Assembly: GCF_014204515.1 (NCBI RefSeq)
Contig: NZ_JACHLI010000031.1
Location: 1 to 64,000, forward strand
Source: Pseudomonas nitroreducens
GTDB lineage: Bacteria; Pseudomonadota; Gammaproteobacteria; Pseudomonadales; Pseudomonadaceae
Direction of reading: 5' to 3'
DNA length: 64,000 nt
Every line of letters begins with the position of its first letter. Within the stretch, counting starts at the first letter, position 1. The position numbers and the translations under genes are program-made. Of this stretch, positions 28,701-34,587 are shown one piece after another. The notes beneath the pieces are model-generated. The model saw nothing but the letters and a program-made list of their open reading frames with translations. It ran no database searches and was not told where the DNA came from.

Positions 28701-29871
28701 CCACCTGCACGGTGAGATCAGGCACGCCGTCGTTGTTCAGGTCGATGGACAGCGAGCTGCCCGCCTCCGCCACGCCGCTGAGGGTTTCGCCGTTGGCGCT
28801 GATCGCCAGGTCCTGGGCGGCAGCCGGCGGGCTGGTATCGGGCGCGCTGATCACGGTGGCCGCGCTGGTATTGCCGGCCGCATCGGTGGCGGTTACCGAG
28901 ACACTCTGGCCGTCGTTCACCGGCGTTGGCAGGCTGATCTGGAAGTGCCCGTCGGAACCGGCGACACCGGTGGCATCGGCAATGCCATCGCCGTTGGTAT
29001 CCACCTTCACGGTGGAACCCGGTTCGGCGCTGCCGCTGATGGTATGGCCATTGTCGGAGAGGGTCACATCGCTGGGCGCACCGGGTGCGCTGGTGTCCGG
29101 CGCGGTGACGCTGACACCGCTGCTGGACGAACCGCCATTGGGATTGCGCACGGTCACGGTAGCGTTTTCACCGTTGCTCAGCGGCGGATTGAGCGGGATC
29201 TGGAAGTGGCCGTTGCCATCGACCGGCGCGCTGTAGTCGGGTTTGCCATCGCCATTGACGTCCACTTCGACCGTGCTGCCCGGCTTGGCCTGTCCGCTGA
29301 TCGAAGTGCCGTCCGGGCTGATGGTCACGCCGCTGGCCGGGTCGGGGGGCGGGTTGCTGCTGCCACCGCCGCCGCCACCTCCGCCACCGCCACTGCTGGC
29401 GATGGCGGCGCCACCTGCGATCACCGCTGCGCCGGCCAGGATGGTCCCGGCCACGCCCAGGCCGGCGATGCCACCGGCGGCCCCAGCGGCTCCCACTCCG
29501 GCGGCCGCTTCGGCACCGGTGAGCGACTCGAAACCGGCATCGATTGGCGCCTGGGCATAGGTGGGTACCAGCAGGCCGTCAGCGGCGACCTGGTCCAGTT
29601 CGGTCACCACCAGGTCACCGTTCTCGTCCACCAGGTAGAGCTGGCTGGGCGGCTGGCCCTCGGCGAAGAAGTTGGCGATGCGCACGGTCTCGCCATCCTT
29701 GAGCTGGACCAGCAGATCGGCGCCGACCTGCTGGTAGCTGGCGACCGCATCGGAGGTCACATTCAGGGCGACGTTGCTCGCCTGGTTGAGAACGATGCTG
29801 CCATTGACCGTCTGCTGGGTGCCCGTGGCCACCTGCACTTCAGACGCCACGACCTTCGCCTGGATCGCCAT
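16792..29871 (-). CDS. bapA: Giant repetitive biofilm adhesin (BapA-like)
   Basis: Exported surface adhesin of 4359 aa. Domains in order: a BapA-prefix-like N-terminus (about 1-105, from MAIQAKVVASEV); an Ala/Gly-rich stretch with ten consecutive Gly (about 110-172); three Ig-like repeats with acidic NGDG or NNDG loops; 41 Ig-like repeats of about 82 aa (246 bp) marked by PSNG...GTAEAG, DGNGNPIGQ, SGHWSFTP and DAAGNTS; one divergent repeat; then a C-terminal region with degenerate RTX nonapeptides (GNAGADLF, AGDGNDTIQL, GGAGFDTV; about 4185-4260) and a hydrophobic type I secretion tail. ATG 29871 has GAGGG 8 nt upstream; the GTG at 29877 is too close to that site. It corresponds by synteny to PA1874, but I recall that protein as much shorter (about 2500 aa). 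No LapD/LapG homologue is in the window. Confidence 0.93.
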   Translation of the reverse strand: MAIQAKVVASEVQVATGTQQTVNGSIVLNQASNVALNVTSDAVASYQQVGADLLVQLKDGETVRIANFFAEGQPPSQLYLVDENGDLVVTELDQVAADGLLVPTYAQAPIDAGFESLTGAEAAAGVGAAGAAGGIAGLGVAGTILAGAAVIAGGAAIASSGGGGGGGGGGSSNPPPDPASGVTISPDGTSISGQAKPGSTVEVDVNGDGKPDYSAPVDGNGHFQIPLNPPLSNGENATVTVRNPNGGSSSSGVSVTAPDTSAPGAPSDVTLSDNGHTISGSAEPGSTVKVDTNGDGIADATGVAGSDGHFQISLPTPVNDGQSVSVTATDAAGNTSAATVISAPDTSPPAAAQDLAISANGETLSGVAEAGSSLSIDLNNDGVPDLTVQVGPDGHFSITLNSPLPAGQIVSIIVRDAAGNASQIAYVNAPNANLPAPVIDPSNGHLLQGTGTLGTTVYLSNAQGTLIGVAVVGGDGRWSVTPFTPLPDGTVVTAVARGPQGVSGPTSITVDGVAPPAPTVELSNGHSLSGTAEANAKVIITDGNGNPIGQATADGSGHWSFAPSSPLANGTVVKVVAQDAAGNTSAPVQTTVDAVAPNAPTVNPSNGEVFSGNAEPNSTVRLLDGNGHLIGEATANGSGQWSFTPTTPLPNGTQMNVIAMDAAGNVSLPTPVTVDSSIVAAPLIDPSNGTLIQGTAGANLTIILQDANGNPIGQTTSDGSGHWSFTPASPLPNGTVVKAIAENAAGGQSQPAQITVDSVAPPAPTVDASNGHQLIGTAEANAKVIITDGNGNPIGEVNADGNGHWSFTPGAPLPDGTVVKVVAQDAAGNTSQPAQTTVDAQAPAAPTIDASNGSVLNGTAEPGSTVTLTNGAGQPIGQVTADPNTGHWTYTPSSPLPNGSVVNATATDAAGNTSGAATTTVDASVVAPPVIDPSNGSVVSGTAGANLTIRVLDASGNLIGVTHSDGSGHWSFTLGAPLANGTVVKATAVNGSGTESQAAQVTVDAIAPDAPTVAASNGQVLSGTAEANAKVIITNGAGVAIGQTTADGSGHWSFTPSAALANGTIVKVVAQDAAGNTSGAAQTTVDAQAPGTPTINPSNGELFSGSAEAGATVLLLNAAGQVIGQTTANGSGQWQFSFSSPLPNGTVVKVTATDAVGNVSQPAQVTVDSGVVAQPVLDPSNGSVISGTAGAGVTVTLTDGNGNPIGQVTADGSGHWSFTPGVPLANGTVINAVATSGSAQSATVTTTVDAVAPPAPVVNLSNGSAVSGTAEAGAKVILTDGNGNPLGTVTTDGSGHWSFTPATALPNGTVVNAVSQDAAGNTSGPASVIVDSAAPAAPVLNASNGVTFTGTAEAGATVILKDASGNVIGQVTADAVTGQWSFTPATPLANGTPVSAVAVDATGNQSGPASTTVDNQAPAAPTIDASNGSVLEGSAEANARVTLTDGAGNPIGQVTADGSGHWSFTPASPLDNGTQVRATATDAAGNTSQPAQTVVDSQPPGMADPDPSNGDQVSGTAEPGSTVMIFDAQGDWLGDAAVGSNGVWTFTFAQRLPSGFVLHFVVRDAAGNTGAESTTTVDNSLTAPPNPTPSNGETISGTAAPNHEIIVSDSNGNVIGQTTADGDGHWTVTPDSPLPDGTQYQVVAVDPSNGQQSVPVNGTVDAVAPPPPSVNGSTGASLSGSAEAGSTVNLTDGNGNPIGQTTANGSGQWTYTPAAPLPDGTVVNVTATDAAGNTSPIASTTVDSVPPPTPVIDPSNGQLFTGTAEVGATVILRDAGGNVIGQVTADGSGHWSFAPQPALPNGTQISAQAVDAAGNSSITAAVTVDAQPPAAPVVTPSSGTELGGTAEPNAQVVVISANGQVIAEVPVGANGTWSYTPSSPLPDGTTLSIVAVDSAGNRSGTTTVTVDSTPPADPVVNPSNGTSISGTAEPGSTVTVTDGNGNPVGQTTADGSGHWSITPATPLPNGTGVTVVATDAAGNPSNGTSTIVDSTAPTAPVAAPSNGAVITGTGEEGSTLVFTDAAGNSLGQLVVGAGGNWTFTPNQALADGTVVTIVARDAAGNQAAPVQLTVDAAAPTTPTLDPSNGTVLGGTGEIGSTVIVSVGGSEVARVVVDQNGHWSYTPGAPLANGSAISVQATDAAGNTTPVVNGSVDSLAPPAPQIDPSAGSTFSGTGEAGATVILSGPGGEIGRAVVNADGHWTFTSASPIANGASVTAVAQDAAGNTSGSASVVIDSTPPITPTIDPSNGIELHGTAEIGSTITLVYANNVLIGQATTDGSGNWTFVPNPPLADGTRIDVVAQDAAGNASPVASIVIDAVAPPAPVVAPSNGSALSGTAEAGSTVIVSLGGVELGRVQADTNGSWTLTPSPQPGNGDQLQVVAEDAAGNVSVATPVTIDALPPPAPSISVSNGEVLTGTAEAGSTVLLSDGNGNPIGQATADGNGHWSFTPGSVLGNGSEVVAVARDAAGNVSTPAVTVIDSTLPSAPIIDPSNGTLISGTAEANALVRILDSNGATLFETNADASGHWAWLPTIPLANGTQISAVVVEGALVSGETSITVDAVAPNAPTIEPSNGQVLSGSAEASSTLILTDGSGNPIGQVSVDASGHWSFTPATALANGTVVNAVAVDAAGNASASATAVVDAVAPANPQINASNGNVVTGTAEGGATVILTDGNGNLIGKVVADASTGQWSFTANPPLLGGTTVNAVAQDAAGNTSGPASTLVDTTAPTTPTILPSNGAVLSGTGEIGSSIVLTDGNGNPIGQVTVDGNGKWSFTPAAPLANGTQVNAMSVDAAGNQSSSVNTLVDNSAPANPTINLSNGTLLTGSAEAGSLVLLSDGNGNAIGQVRADSNGAWSLAVSPALANGTVVNAVAKDAAGNTSGSVSTTIDSVAPPPPTIAASNGTELHGTAENNATVLLTDSNGNVIGQTTANGSGAWSFTPTSPLANGTVVNAVARDATGNTSGAVNTTIDNVAPNPPTINPSNGTVLAGTAEANATVILTDGNGNPIGQVTADSAGRWSFTPGSQLANGTLVNAVARDAAGNSSGAASTTVDSVAPPQPTINPTNGAHLLGTAEAGSTVILTDGNGNAIGQVTADGTGHWTFNPATALANGTTVNVVARDAAGNTSLSASTVVDSVAPPTPTIQPSNGTALAGTGEINATIILRDGNGNLIGTAQVDGTGHWQFAPSPALANGTTVNAVAQDAAGNTSGPASTVVDALAPNPPVVDPCNGSIISGTAEANASITLKVGSVVIAAITADASGHWSFTPGTALGDGVQVSVTAADAAGNVSGVTNVVVDAIAPLVPTLMASDGAVFAGTAEANSTIILRVGATVLAEVKVDANGNWQYVPSVAVADGLQVSVSARDAAGNVGPSVSVVVDSELPAIPVITPSNGTVISGTAEANATILITNSLGAPIGQVVAGVDGSWSFTPGTPLANGTVLNVVARDGSGNLSAAAVMVIDSVAPTVPVVTPSNGSALAGTAEAGASVILSVAGVPIATVTADASGHWSYTPGTALLNGVVVSVVARDAAGNTSVAASVTVDRIPPNTPIVAASNGVTFSGTAEANSTVIISGANGALLGQVTAGANGAWTFTPTTPIANGVVVSVVAKDAAGNVSVVAATTTVDAVAPPLPVINPSNGTLLAGTAEAGATVILSVGGTVIGQVTANALGQWSFTPGSALANNTQVSVVARDAVGNTSVAASVTVDAVAPTAPVVSPSNGSVLSGTAEIGSTVILKVGGAIIAQVTADATGHWSFAPGTALANNTQVSVTAKDAAGNVSVATTVSVDSVAPVAPSGLSVNASGTVLTGIAEANSTVKVIINGDSANPITVQANGSGNFTVNLSPALTAGQLLTVNASDAAGNVGTAIQIQAPDLTRPVLTIAEAADGYINKAELADGIQVRVGLTAGARAGQTLTLTYNGPGGYTYSQGHVLTAAEILAGVALITVLPTAGVGVIPQGAATITADVNGGLTAVPAGFTLDTIAPANPVLSLVGNLLTIAAEPSSTLLVDAKLLGLVSHTEVSANNAGLASLDLLSGLATTMSWDQLLDASVTVGARDAAGNVGNLVGINLENVLTQNTVTIGNLGLAVGLLPPVLGLSGTAIAGGSLGVEIITPLLNVALHPIVDSTGHFTINLLAPDLLAQLGLSVTQLLNLGSQLSINLIAYDAAGHASATYGISLTGSGLSLALGEISVTGTAGADVLMGTSGTEHFYGNAGADLFLHVGTGDIVQAGDGNDTIQLQSTTFKSVDGGAGFDTVILDSGINLTYGSLFTGTMTNIERISLGKGDAAPSSLTLTAAQVDAVTDANNVLQITGDTNDTLTVKGAVDTGVNQLHGGVSYDVYTFGNTTLLVEENTVHVVVS
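18490..28560 (-). repeat. 41 tandem Ig-like repeats of about 246 bp in bapA
   Basis: Forty-one in-frame repeat units were counted by their SNG...G(T/S)(A/G)E signature, from about 28550 (PSNGHLLQG) to about 18715 (PSNGSVLSG). Forty intervals over about 9.83 kb give about 246 bp each. A further divergent unit lies at the low-coordinate end and three calcium-motif units at the high end. Repeats near 18.5-20.2 kb use VGG or VAG linkers, whereas the central ones mostly use DGNGNPIGQ, so the array has sub-families. Confidence 0.85.
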
Positions 29872-29899
29872 GCTCACTTCCCTCTGGCCAGTACAACCG

Positions 29900-29907
29900 T
29901 TGTTGTT
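29900..29907 (-). promoter_or_regulatory. Crc/Hfq-type AANAANAA motif before bapA
   Basis: On the coding strand this reads AACAACAA, 29-36 nt upstream of the bapA ATG and just upstream of the ribosome site. AANAANAA is the known catabolite-activity motif bound by Hfq with Crc in Pseudomonas mRNAs. A role here is inferred. Confidence 0.35.
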
Positions 29908-30078
29908 TGTTTATGGCCTGAAAGAAATAGCAGCTTCTCCGAAGTGCGCCGGAAATGCGAAAAATCGACCTCGACGAAGGGTTTAGTAGAAAGGTAGTAA
30001 TGCTCGGAATTACGGGAAAGTTCAGAAACTTTGGCGCAACGGCAGATAGCCGTGGCATTTCACGATCCAGTATTTATC

Positions 30079-30092
30079 GACAATTAATTGAC
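30079..30092 (-). promoter_or_regulatory. Candidate FleQ box
   Basis: On the bapA coding strand the site reads GTCAATTAATTGTC. It differs at one arm position from the GTCAAT-N2-ATTGAC palindrome described for the c-di-GMP-responsive regulator FleQ, and lies about 210 nt upstream of the bapA start. FleQ controls lapA-type adhesins in other pseudomonads. Confidence 0.5.
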
Positions 30093-30620
30093 AGCTAGCC
30101 GAGGCAGCGTCATTCCCGCGTTCAACTTTACACCAGGCAATTCTCTATTCGGATCACAACGTCCGACGGGCCATATGACAATATTCAGTCACAGGGGCGC
30201 TGATATCCGATAACTGACATGGGCGTAGGCAAAGGCTTACAAAATAACCGTTCGTCGGATATTTCGATCGGAGCTTTCCTGTCGGGCCAGTCAGCCATGG
30301 CAGAACGCCATCCTGCCGGCGATCCCCATGCCAGAGCGCAGCGGCAGATTGAAACGGGCAACCTGCAGCTGCGCAGGTAAATCCGTAGCTTTGCAGCCAC
30401 CCCCTCAACGCACGAGATGCCTGCTCCCGGTCAATCCTTGCGATTGCGGGCGAAAAAGTGCTCTACGGAGTATTCGCAGCGCGGACCGTTAGTTGCAGTA
30501 ATCCGGCAGCGGAATATCAGTGAAAGCGGTCCGGCGATTGGCAATAACCAGGATGACCAGGGGCCACGGAAGCCAAACCAAAGTTGGGGAGAAAGGCTGC
30601 GCTGTAACCGAGGAAGAATG

Positions 30621-30656
30621 ATCCCGAAGCCGGCGGACGATATCCGGCCTCGGGAT
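30621..30656 (-). terminator. Terminator hairpin after mqo
   Basis: In the mqo direction, ATCCCGAGGCCGG pairs with CCGGCTTCGGGAT around a short loop with one mismatch, followed by CATTCTTCC. It begins 22 nt after the mqo stop. Confidence 0.55.
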
Positions 30657-30677
30657 ACACCCGATCAATAAGACAAC

Positions 30678-32312
30678 TTACAGCGCCATATCACGGGAAG
30701 CCTTCTCCACGACTGGAGCGGCGGTAGCGGAGTTCACTGGCGCTGTCGACTCGATGGCCGGCGGCGGGTCCAGTTGCAGCACCTTGGCGGTATAGCTCCA
30801 CTCCTCGAAGGTCTTCTCCGGGTTGTCGTTGAGCTTGCTGCCGTAGCTGGGAACGATCTGGTGCACCTTGGCCTGCCATTCGGGGGTGGCGAGCTTGTCC
30901 TTGAACACCTTCTCCAGCACGTTGAGCATGATCGGCGCGGCGGTGGAGGCGCCCGGCGAGGCGCCCAGCAGGCCGGCGATGCTGCCGTCTGCGGAAGCGA
31001 CGATCTCGGTGCCGAGCTTCAGCACGCCGCCCTTGTCGGCGTCACGCTTGATGATCTGCACGCGCTGGCCGGCCTGCCACAGACGCCAGTCCTCGGCTTT
31101 GGCTTCCGGGAAGTACTCGCGCAGGGCGGCGAGGCGGTCATCGTCGGAGAGCATCAGCTGGCCGGCCAGGTATTCCACCAGCGGGTACTCGTCGATGCCC
31201 ACGCGGGTCATCGGCCAGAAGTTGTGCGTGTTGGTGCTGGACAGCAGGTCGAGGTACGAACCTTCCTTGAGGAACTTGGTGGAGAAGGTGGCGAACGGCC
31301 CGAAGAGGATCACGCGCTTGCCGTCGAGCACGCGGGTGTCCAGGTGCGGCACGGACATCGGCGGCGCGCCGACCGAAGCCTTGCCGTAAGCCTTGGCCAG
31401 GTGCTGCTGGGCAATGGTCGGGTTCTCGGTGACCAGGAACGAACCACCCACCGGGAAGCCGGCGTATTCCTTGGCTTCCTCGATGCCGGATTTCTGCAGC
31501 AGACGCAGCGCGCCGCCGCCGGCGCCGATGAAGACGAACCTGGCGTCGGTCTCGCTGACGCTGCCGTCCTTGAGGTTCTTGTACTCGACGCGCCAGGTAC
31601 CGTCGTCGTTGCGGGTGATGTCCTCGACTTCACTGGAGAGCTTCAGGCTGAAGTTCGGCTGGCTCTGCAGGTGCGCGGCGAACTGGCGGGTGATCTCGCC
31701 GAAGTTCACGTCGGTGCCGATGGGCGTCCAGGTGGCGGCGATCTTCTGCGCAGGGTCGCGGCCCTGCATCATCAGCGGCACCCACTTGGCGATCTGCGCC
31801 GGGTCTTCGGAGTACTGCATGCCGCGGAACAGCGGGCTCTGCTGCAGCGCTTCATAACGCTTCTTGAGGAAGGCGATGTTGTCGTCGCCCCAGACGAAGC
31901 TCATGTGCGGGGTGGTGTTGATGAACGAGCGCGGGTTCTTCAGTACGCCGTTCTGCACCTGCCAGGCCCAGAACTGCCGGGAGATCTGGAACGACTCGTT
32001 GATCTCCACCGCCTTGGCGATAGTGACGTTGCCGTCCTTGTCCTCGGGGGTGTAGTTCAGCTCGGCCAGGGCAGAGTGGCCGGTGCCGGCGTTGTTCCAG
32101 CCGTTGGAGCTTTCCTGGGCAACGCCGTCCAGGCGCTCGACCATCTCCATCGACCAGCCCGGTTCCAGCTCGTTGAGCCAGACGCCCAGGGTGGTGCTCA
32201 TGATGCCGCCGCCGATCAGCAGCACGTCGACTTTCTTGGTTTCCGCGAACGCGGGCGCGCAATTCACTGCCAGAGCGAGGCCCAGCAGCGGCCCGCTAAC
32301 TTTCTTGATCAT
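30678..32312 (-). CDS. mqo: Malate:quinone oxidoreductase
   Basis: FAD-dependent, membrane-associated enzyme of 544 aa that oxidises L-malate to oxaloacetate and passes electrons to quinone in the TCA cycle. The FAD-binding start is VDVLLIGGGIMSTTLGVWL (about 28-46), followed by family-typical GWNNAGTGHSALAELNYTP and LLGASPGASTAAPIML. An N-terminal hydrophobic leader (LLGLALAVNCAPAFAETK) resembles a signal peptide, as in some Pseudomonas Mqo paralogues. The start is ATG 32312 after GAAAGGA. Pseudomonads often carry two mqo genes; which paralogue this is cannot be settled here. It stands alone, bounded by the terminator and a repeat-bearing gap. Confidence 0.95.
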   Translation of the reverse strand: MIKKVSGPLLGLALAVNCAPAFAETKKVDVLLIGGGIMSTTLGVWLNELEPGWSMEMVERLDGVAQESSNGWNNAGTGHSALAELNYTPEDKDGNVTIAKAVEINESFQISRQFWAWQVQNGVLKNPRSFINTTPHMSFVWGDDNIAFLKKRYEALQQSPLFRGMQYSEDPAQIAKWVPLMMQGRDPAQKIAATWTPIGTDVNFGEITRQFAAHLQSQPNFSLKLSSEVEDITRNDDGTWRVEYKNLKDGSVSETDARFVFIGAGGGALRLLQKSGIEEAKEYAGFPVGGSFLVTENPTIAQQHLAKAYGKASVGAPPMSVPHLDTRVLDGKRVILFGPFATFSTKFLKEGSYLDLLSSTNTHNFWPMTRVGIDEYPLVEYLAGQLMLSDDDRLAALREYFPEAKAEDWRLWQAGQRVQIIKRDADKGGVLKLGTEIVASADGSIAGLLGASPGASTAAPIMLNVLEKVFKDKLATPEWQAKVHQIVPSYGSKLNDNPEKTFEEWSYTAKVLQLDPPPAIESTAPVNSATAAPVVEKASRDMAL

Positions 32313-32976
32313 CGAAAGGATTTCTCGTCGTTAGGGCTTGGCCTTTCCCACCAGCGTCATTCAGCGTGAAGGCCAGGCCCCACGCACGAAGCGCGAACGA
32401 TGGGCAAGGCGACAGATGACGAGGATGAGTCGGGACTCAGTTCCCTCCTCCGCCGGCTCTGGGGCCTGCTTGATGGAATGAGGGACGTCCTGCGCAGAGA
32501 GGCTTTTGTTGTTGGAAGAATGCATGGTCTGCTGAAACGTTTGTGCATTCTATAGAAAGCCGCCTGTATCACCAACCATGGCAGTCAACTATCGACTGGC
32601 CGGTTCGCCTGCAAGCCGTTTCGTCTTGTTTCACTGCAGGCTTCCCGGCGTGCGTAGGAGCGGACTCCGTCCGCGATGGTCCGGCCGTGCTTCCTTCGCT
32701 TATCGGAGCGACGTTTGATCGATCGCGGACGGAGTCCGCTCCTACGTCCATGAGAAACCCGCTGCGCACCAAATCGTTACCGAAGCGCCCCATGACCTCG
32801 CATTCGTCTCCCTTGCCGTTACCGTTTCGCCCCATCGCACACCGGCTCCGACTCCACACTTTCTGCCCCCGCCTGCTCTATTTCGGCCAACTTGAATCAT
32901 TTCGCCATCATTGGCACGGCACCTGCTTAATTGCATGCATGGATAATTGGATCCAAAAATCCACGAGGAACACCCC
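32313..32976. repeat. Gap with inverted REP pair and gntR promoter
   Basis: No gene. It holds the mqo promoter side, an inverted REP pair at 32654-32745 (GTAGGAGCGGACTCCGTCC ... GGACGGAGTCCGCTCCTAC) and, next to gntR, the palindrome TTGGATCCAA at 32947-32956. Confidence 0.7.
32947..32956. promoter_or_regulatory. Palindrome TTGGATCCAA, candidate GntR operator
   Basis: A perfect 10-bp dyad ends 20 nt before the gntR start. FCD-type GntR regulators often bind short A/T-flanked palindromes at their own promoters, so autoregulation is plausible. I see no second copy before the transporter genes. Confidence 0.4.
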
Positions 32977-33642
32977 ATGCGCCTGGTACCCGCTGCCCGC
33001 CCGCCGATGAGCGCCGAAGACGAGGCCTACGACTACCTCCTGCAGGCCATCTGCACCGGCCGCTACAGGACCGGCGACCGCCTGGTGGCCGAGGACATCG
33101 CCAGCGAGATCGGCATGAGCCGCATGCCGGTGCGCGGCGCCTTCAAGCGCCTGGATGCCGAGGGGCTGGTGACCCTGCGGCCGAACCGCGGCGCCATCGT
33201 CAGCGGCCTGAACATCGAGGAGATGCGCGAAGTCTTCGAGATGCGCAGCGCCCTGGAAGGCCTGGCCATCCGCATCGCCGTGCCGCAACTGACGGACCGC
33301 GATCTATCCCGCCTTGAGCGCATGCTCGACGAGATGGACGACTACCGCGACGACAGCGCCGAATGGGTCAGCCGCCACCGCGCCTTCCACGAGTACCTCT
33401 GCAGCCTCGCCAAGCGCCCGCGCCTGCTGCGCCAGATCACCGCGCTGTACTCGGTGATCGAGCCGCACATGCGCCTGTGGCTGCGGCACGTCGACAAGCC
33501 CATGAGCGCCCGCGAGGAGCACGCGGTGATCCTCGATGCCCTGCGCTCGGGCGATGCCCGCGAGGCCGAGCGGGTGATCTGCGACCACATCGAGGGGACG
33601 ATTCCCTCGCTGGCGAAGTTTCTGGAGGCGCAAGCCACCTGA
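32977..33642 (+). CDS. GntR-family regulator, FCD type
   Basis: Transcription regulator of 221 aa. An N-terminal winged helix (RLVAEDIASEIGMSRMPVRGAFKRLDAEG) is followed by an all-helical FCD ligand domain with the metal/ligand-site pattern around EMRSALEGLAIRIA, HRAFHEYL and EEHAVILDAL. ATG 32977 follows GAGGAA; a TTG ten codons upstream overlaps the palindrome and is less likely. It heads a same-strand cluster for an amino acid ABC transporter, a polyamine-type binding protein and gamma-glutamyltransferase, whose substrate or product probably is its effector. Confidence 0.88.
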   Translation: MRLVPAARPPMSAEDEAYDYLLQAICTGRYRTGDRLVAEDIASEIGMSRMPVRGAFKRLDAEGLVTLRPNRGAIVSGLNIEEMREVFEMRSALEGLAIRIAVPQLTDRDLSRLERMLDEMDDYRDDSAEWVSRHRAFHEYLCSLAKRPRLLRQITALYSVIEPHMRLWLRHVDKPMSAREEHAVILDALRSGDAREAERVICDHIEGTIPSLAKFLEAQAT

Positions 33643-33769
33643 AAGCGTGCCACCCACGCGCCATCCACCCAAACGCAATCCACGAAGCAGCGAATCGAAG
33701 CAACGGGCGCCTAGACCCGTACTTCTGTGTCCCTGAACTGCCCCTGGCAACCCCACCCCGGAGAGCAAC

Positions 33770-34576
33770 ATGTTCGAACGCAGGATCCCGCAGTGCCTTC
33801 TCGCCCTTTGCCTGGCCGCCCCGCTGGCGCACGCCGAGGTGAAGATTCCCGATCGCTTGCAGAACGCCAGCAAGGTGACCTTCTGCGGCGGCATGGATTC
33901 CCCGCCCATGGGTTTCTATGACGCCAACCAGAAGCTCACCGGGGTCACCATCGACCTGGGCGAAGCCATCGCCAAGCGTCTGGGCGACAAGAAGATCGAC
34001 TGGCGCATCACGCCGTTCTCCGGGCTGATCCCGGCGCTGCTGGCCGGCCAGTGCGACATGCTGGTGGACCAGCTGTTCGACAAGCCCGAACGGCGCGAAG
34101 TGATCGACATGGTCAACTACATGTACTCCAGTCAGGCCGTGGTGGTCGGCAAGGGCAACCCCGAGGGCATCCGCAGCCTGGACGATCTGTCCGGCAAGAA
34201 GGTCGCGGTGCTCAACGGCTCGACCATCCGTACCCTGCTGGACGCCCATAACGAGAAGCTGACCAAGGCCGGCAAGCCGCCGATGAAGGTGGTGGTCTAC
34301 AACACCGACACCGACGCCTTCCAGTCCCTGCGCATCCGCCAGACCGACGCCTACGGCACCACCGTGGAAACCGCCGGCTACTACCAGAGCATGGCGCCGG
34401 ACCTGTTCGAGATCGGCGTGCCGGCCTTCGCCCGCATCCTCACCGGCCTGGGCATCCGCAAGGAAGACAAGCAGCTCAGCGAGGCCGTCACCCAGATCAT
34501 CAAGGACATGCAGGCCGACGGCAGCTACGCCGCGCTCCTGGCCAAATGGCACATCGAAGGCGACAAACTGGACTGA
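33770..34576 (+). CDS. Amino acid ABC transporter substrate-binding protein
   Basis: Periplasmic solute-binding protein of 268 aa (SBP_bac_3, family of HisJ/GlnH). A signal peptide (CLLALCLAAPLAHA) is followed by LTGVTIDLGEAIAKRLGDKK and the GLIPALLAGQCDMLVDQL segment typical of the fold. The ligand is probably a polar amino acid or derivative. It is followed 11 nt later by the permease. The gap from gntR is 127 bp, enough for its own promoter. Confidence 0.9.
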   Translation: MFERRIPQCLLALCLAAPLAHAEVKIPDRLQNASKVTFCGGMDSPPMGFYDANQKLTGVTIDLGEAIAKRLGDKKIDWRITPFSGLIPALLAGQCDMLVDQLFDKPERREVIDMVNYMYSSQAVVVGKGNPEGIRSLDDLSGKKVAVLNGSTIRTLLDAHNEKLTKAGKPPMKVVVYNTDTDAFQSLRIRQTDAYGTTVETAGYYQSMAPDLFEIGVPAFARILTGLGIRKEDKQLSEAVTQIIKDMQADGSYAALLAKWHIEGDKLD

Positions 34577-34587
34577 GGTAACGAGCC

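Larger units (their letters stand above)
29872..30677. promoter_or_regulatory. Long regulatory region upstream of bapA
   Basis: An 806-bp gap without a credible gene, visibly richer in A/T than its surroundings. It contains a FleQ-like palindrome at 30079-30092, an A-rich Crc/Hfq-type motif at 29900-29907, and near its far end the mqo terminator at 30621-30656. Short frames here (for example 30154-30408 and 30417-30671) lack ribosome sites and protein-like composition. The bapA leader is therefore probably around 200 nt or longer. Confidence 0.6.

Noticed and set aside
29365..29400. Ten-glycine run considered as a frameshift or sequencing artefact
   Set aside because: Mixed GGC, GGT, GGA and GGG codons keep the frame open on both sides; Gly-rich linkers after the BapA prefix are plausible.
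30154..30408. Short minus-strand frame in the bapA upstream gap
   Set aside because: No ribosome site, no recognisable sequence, and it lies in the likely regulatory region.
30417..30671. 84-codon plus-strand frame next to the mqo terminator
   Set aside because: It overlaps the mqo terminator hairpin, lacks a ribosome site and gives a protein-unlike composition.
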